A stretch of 64,000 nt of DNA from Diphasiastrum complanatum (Eukaryota > Streptophyta > Lycopodiopsida > Lycopodiales > Lycopodiaceae), in contig CM055095.1 of NCBI GenBank assembly GCA_029204225.1, forward strand, positions 37,410,597 through 37,474,596. The letters run 5' to 3'. Below, in pieces: positions 63,246-64,000 of the stretch. Position numbers and translations under genes: made by a program. Every line of letters begins with the position of its first letter. Position 1 is the first letter of the stretch. Under the pieces are notes generated by a model. The model did no database searches. It saw nothing but the letters and a program-made list of their open reading frames with translations, and was not told the origin of the DNA.

Positions 63246-63712
63246 AAAATAGGTGTTAGAATCATATCTTGGAGTGATCATTAAGATCCATAGGTAGGAT
63301 TTCCTTCCATTGTTCACCTCCCTTGAGAAGATCAAAATGAAACTTCAGGAATGGTTTGCACTGTAGATTGTCCACATTGCAGGGATTCTCCTTTTGCTTT
63401 CAAAGAAACTCCCCCGTCGCTCTTCAAGGAAAGTCTCTAGCATTGATTTTCCGACATATCTCTTCAATTCTTCACATTGTAGCCTAGCACCTAATCCTCT
63501 TTCTTGTACGTAGTACCAATGCCTCCTAATAAGTGCATTCTCTCTAAAATCAGCGCTAATTTTGGCCTCTACATTCCACTCTCTTCAAGGGATTTTTTAG
63601 CCCACTTCCTCTCTCTTTTCTCCACAAATTTCAGATCTCCTTCTCAGATGGATGATTTGATCCTATCTTTGATGCTGATTTTCACAATAATAATCTATTT
63701 TTCACAAGGCTA

Positions 63713-63735
63713 GGCTTTGATACCAATTGTAGGTC
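63713..63735 (-). promoter_or_regulatory. Primer-binding site of a minus-strand LTR element
   Basis: On the minus strand the sequence reads GAGACCTACA followed by ATTGGTATCAAAGCC, an LTR end (CA) plus an initiator-tRNA-type PBS. The LTR would continue to the right of 63735; the internal region lies to the left. Confidence 0.5.
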
Positions 63736-63812
63736 TCATTATGATTAGCAAACATCCATTAGTGCTCTAACATTCATCATCACAAGCATTCATGTAGACA
63801 GACATTTATACA

Positions 63813-63932
63813 TGAGAGAGAGAATAGAATATATTAATGTCTATAGAGTGCCCTTGGGCACATAAGACAAAGAAAAAGTACACCTCTAGCTATGGTGAGG
63901 GTACAAAAGCAATAGCTTAACCATCAGCTACA
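63813..63932 (-). mobile_element. LINE G, truncated 3' end
   Basis: Contains the hairpin (63868-63839, stem GTGCC/GGCAC) and a 3' UTR that resembles that of LINE B (GAGGGTACAA and AGCTTAACCA words in both). Flanked by GA on both sides. Confidence 0.8.
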
Positions 63933-64000
63933 GAGAGAGAGAAAGATTTATTAACGTCTTTTCCATGCCTTAAATTATACAAGACCAAACAGTACATCAG
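63933..64000 (-). mobile_element. LINE H, 3' end running off the window
   Basis: The hairpin region (63985-63956) keeps the outer GTCTT/AAGAC stem but the inner stem is broken. A TC tail (63949-63932) abuts LINE G. Confidence 0.75.

Overview
This window is nuclear DNA from a land plant with a large, transposon-rich genome. The evidence is a plastid-type protease IV gene with GT-AG introns, a fragment of the plastid sulfolipid synthase SQD2, plant Ty3/Gypsy retroelements including a chromodomain type, a TRIM-like miniature LTR element and BED/DUF659-type hAT transposons. Very long introns would fit a gymnosperm, fern, lycophyte or a large-genome angiosperm; the sequence alone does not let me name the lineage.

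The backbone is one gene on the minus strand: SPPA (signal peptide peptidase A / protease IV, family S49). Eight exons in correct order, matching phase and with consensus splice sites lie at 53149-53082, 52691-52525, 52166-52097, 45822-45668, 22919-22817, 12297-12210, 4312-4169 and 4019-3735 (stop). They encode about 359 uninterrupted residues, the C-terminal half of the protein with the catalytic serine; the 5' exons are probably beyond the right edge. Introns of about 6.3, 22.7, 10.5 and 7.9 kb are packed with transposable elements, so most of 4.3-52 kb is intron.

Intron contents, from left to right. 5.2-9.4 kb holds a 5'-truncated LINE (A). 10.8-11.25 kb holds an SQD2 3' fragment. 15.9-16.6 kb holds an array of imperfect palindromes. 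17.5-21.8 kb holds a head-to-tail chain of four LINE copies (D, C, B, E on the minus strand) joined through (TC)n tracts. 26.0-45.1 kb holds a cluster of hAT elements: hAT-1 internally deleted, hAT-2 and hAT-3 fused head to head, and hAT-4 with an intact four-exon transposase of about 1336 aa plus a convergent 121-aa accessory ORF. 47.0-49.0 kb holds a gag remnant, and 49.41-49.71 kb a TRIM-like element whose 5' LTR contains a tRNA-like sequence.

To the right of the visible exons are a chromovirus remnant (53.3-54.95 kb), a Gypsy pol remnant (56.36-58.6 kb), an unrecognised coiled-coil ORF (60.1-61.9 kb), an LTR with a TATA box and telo-box (from 62.5 kb), and two more LINE 3' ends at the edge.

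The most distinctive systems are (i) a LINE family that ends in (TC)n instead of poly(A), carries a covarying 3' hairpin, and has TC tracts on both sides of its copies; (ii) the two-gene hAT family whose ends carry GGTACC palindromes and sit in (AT)n microsatellites; and (iii) the tRNA-bearing TRIM LTR.
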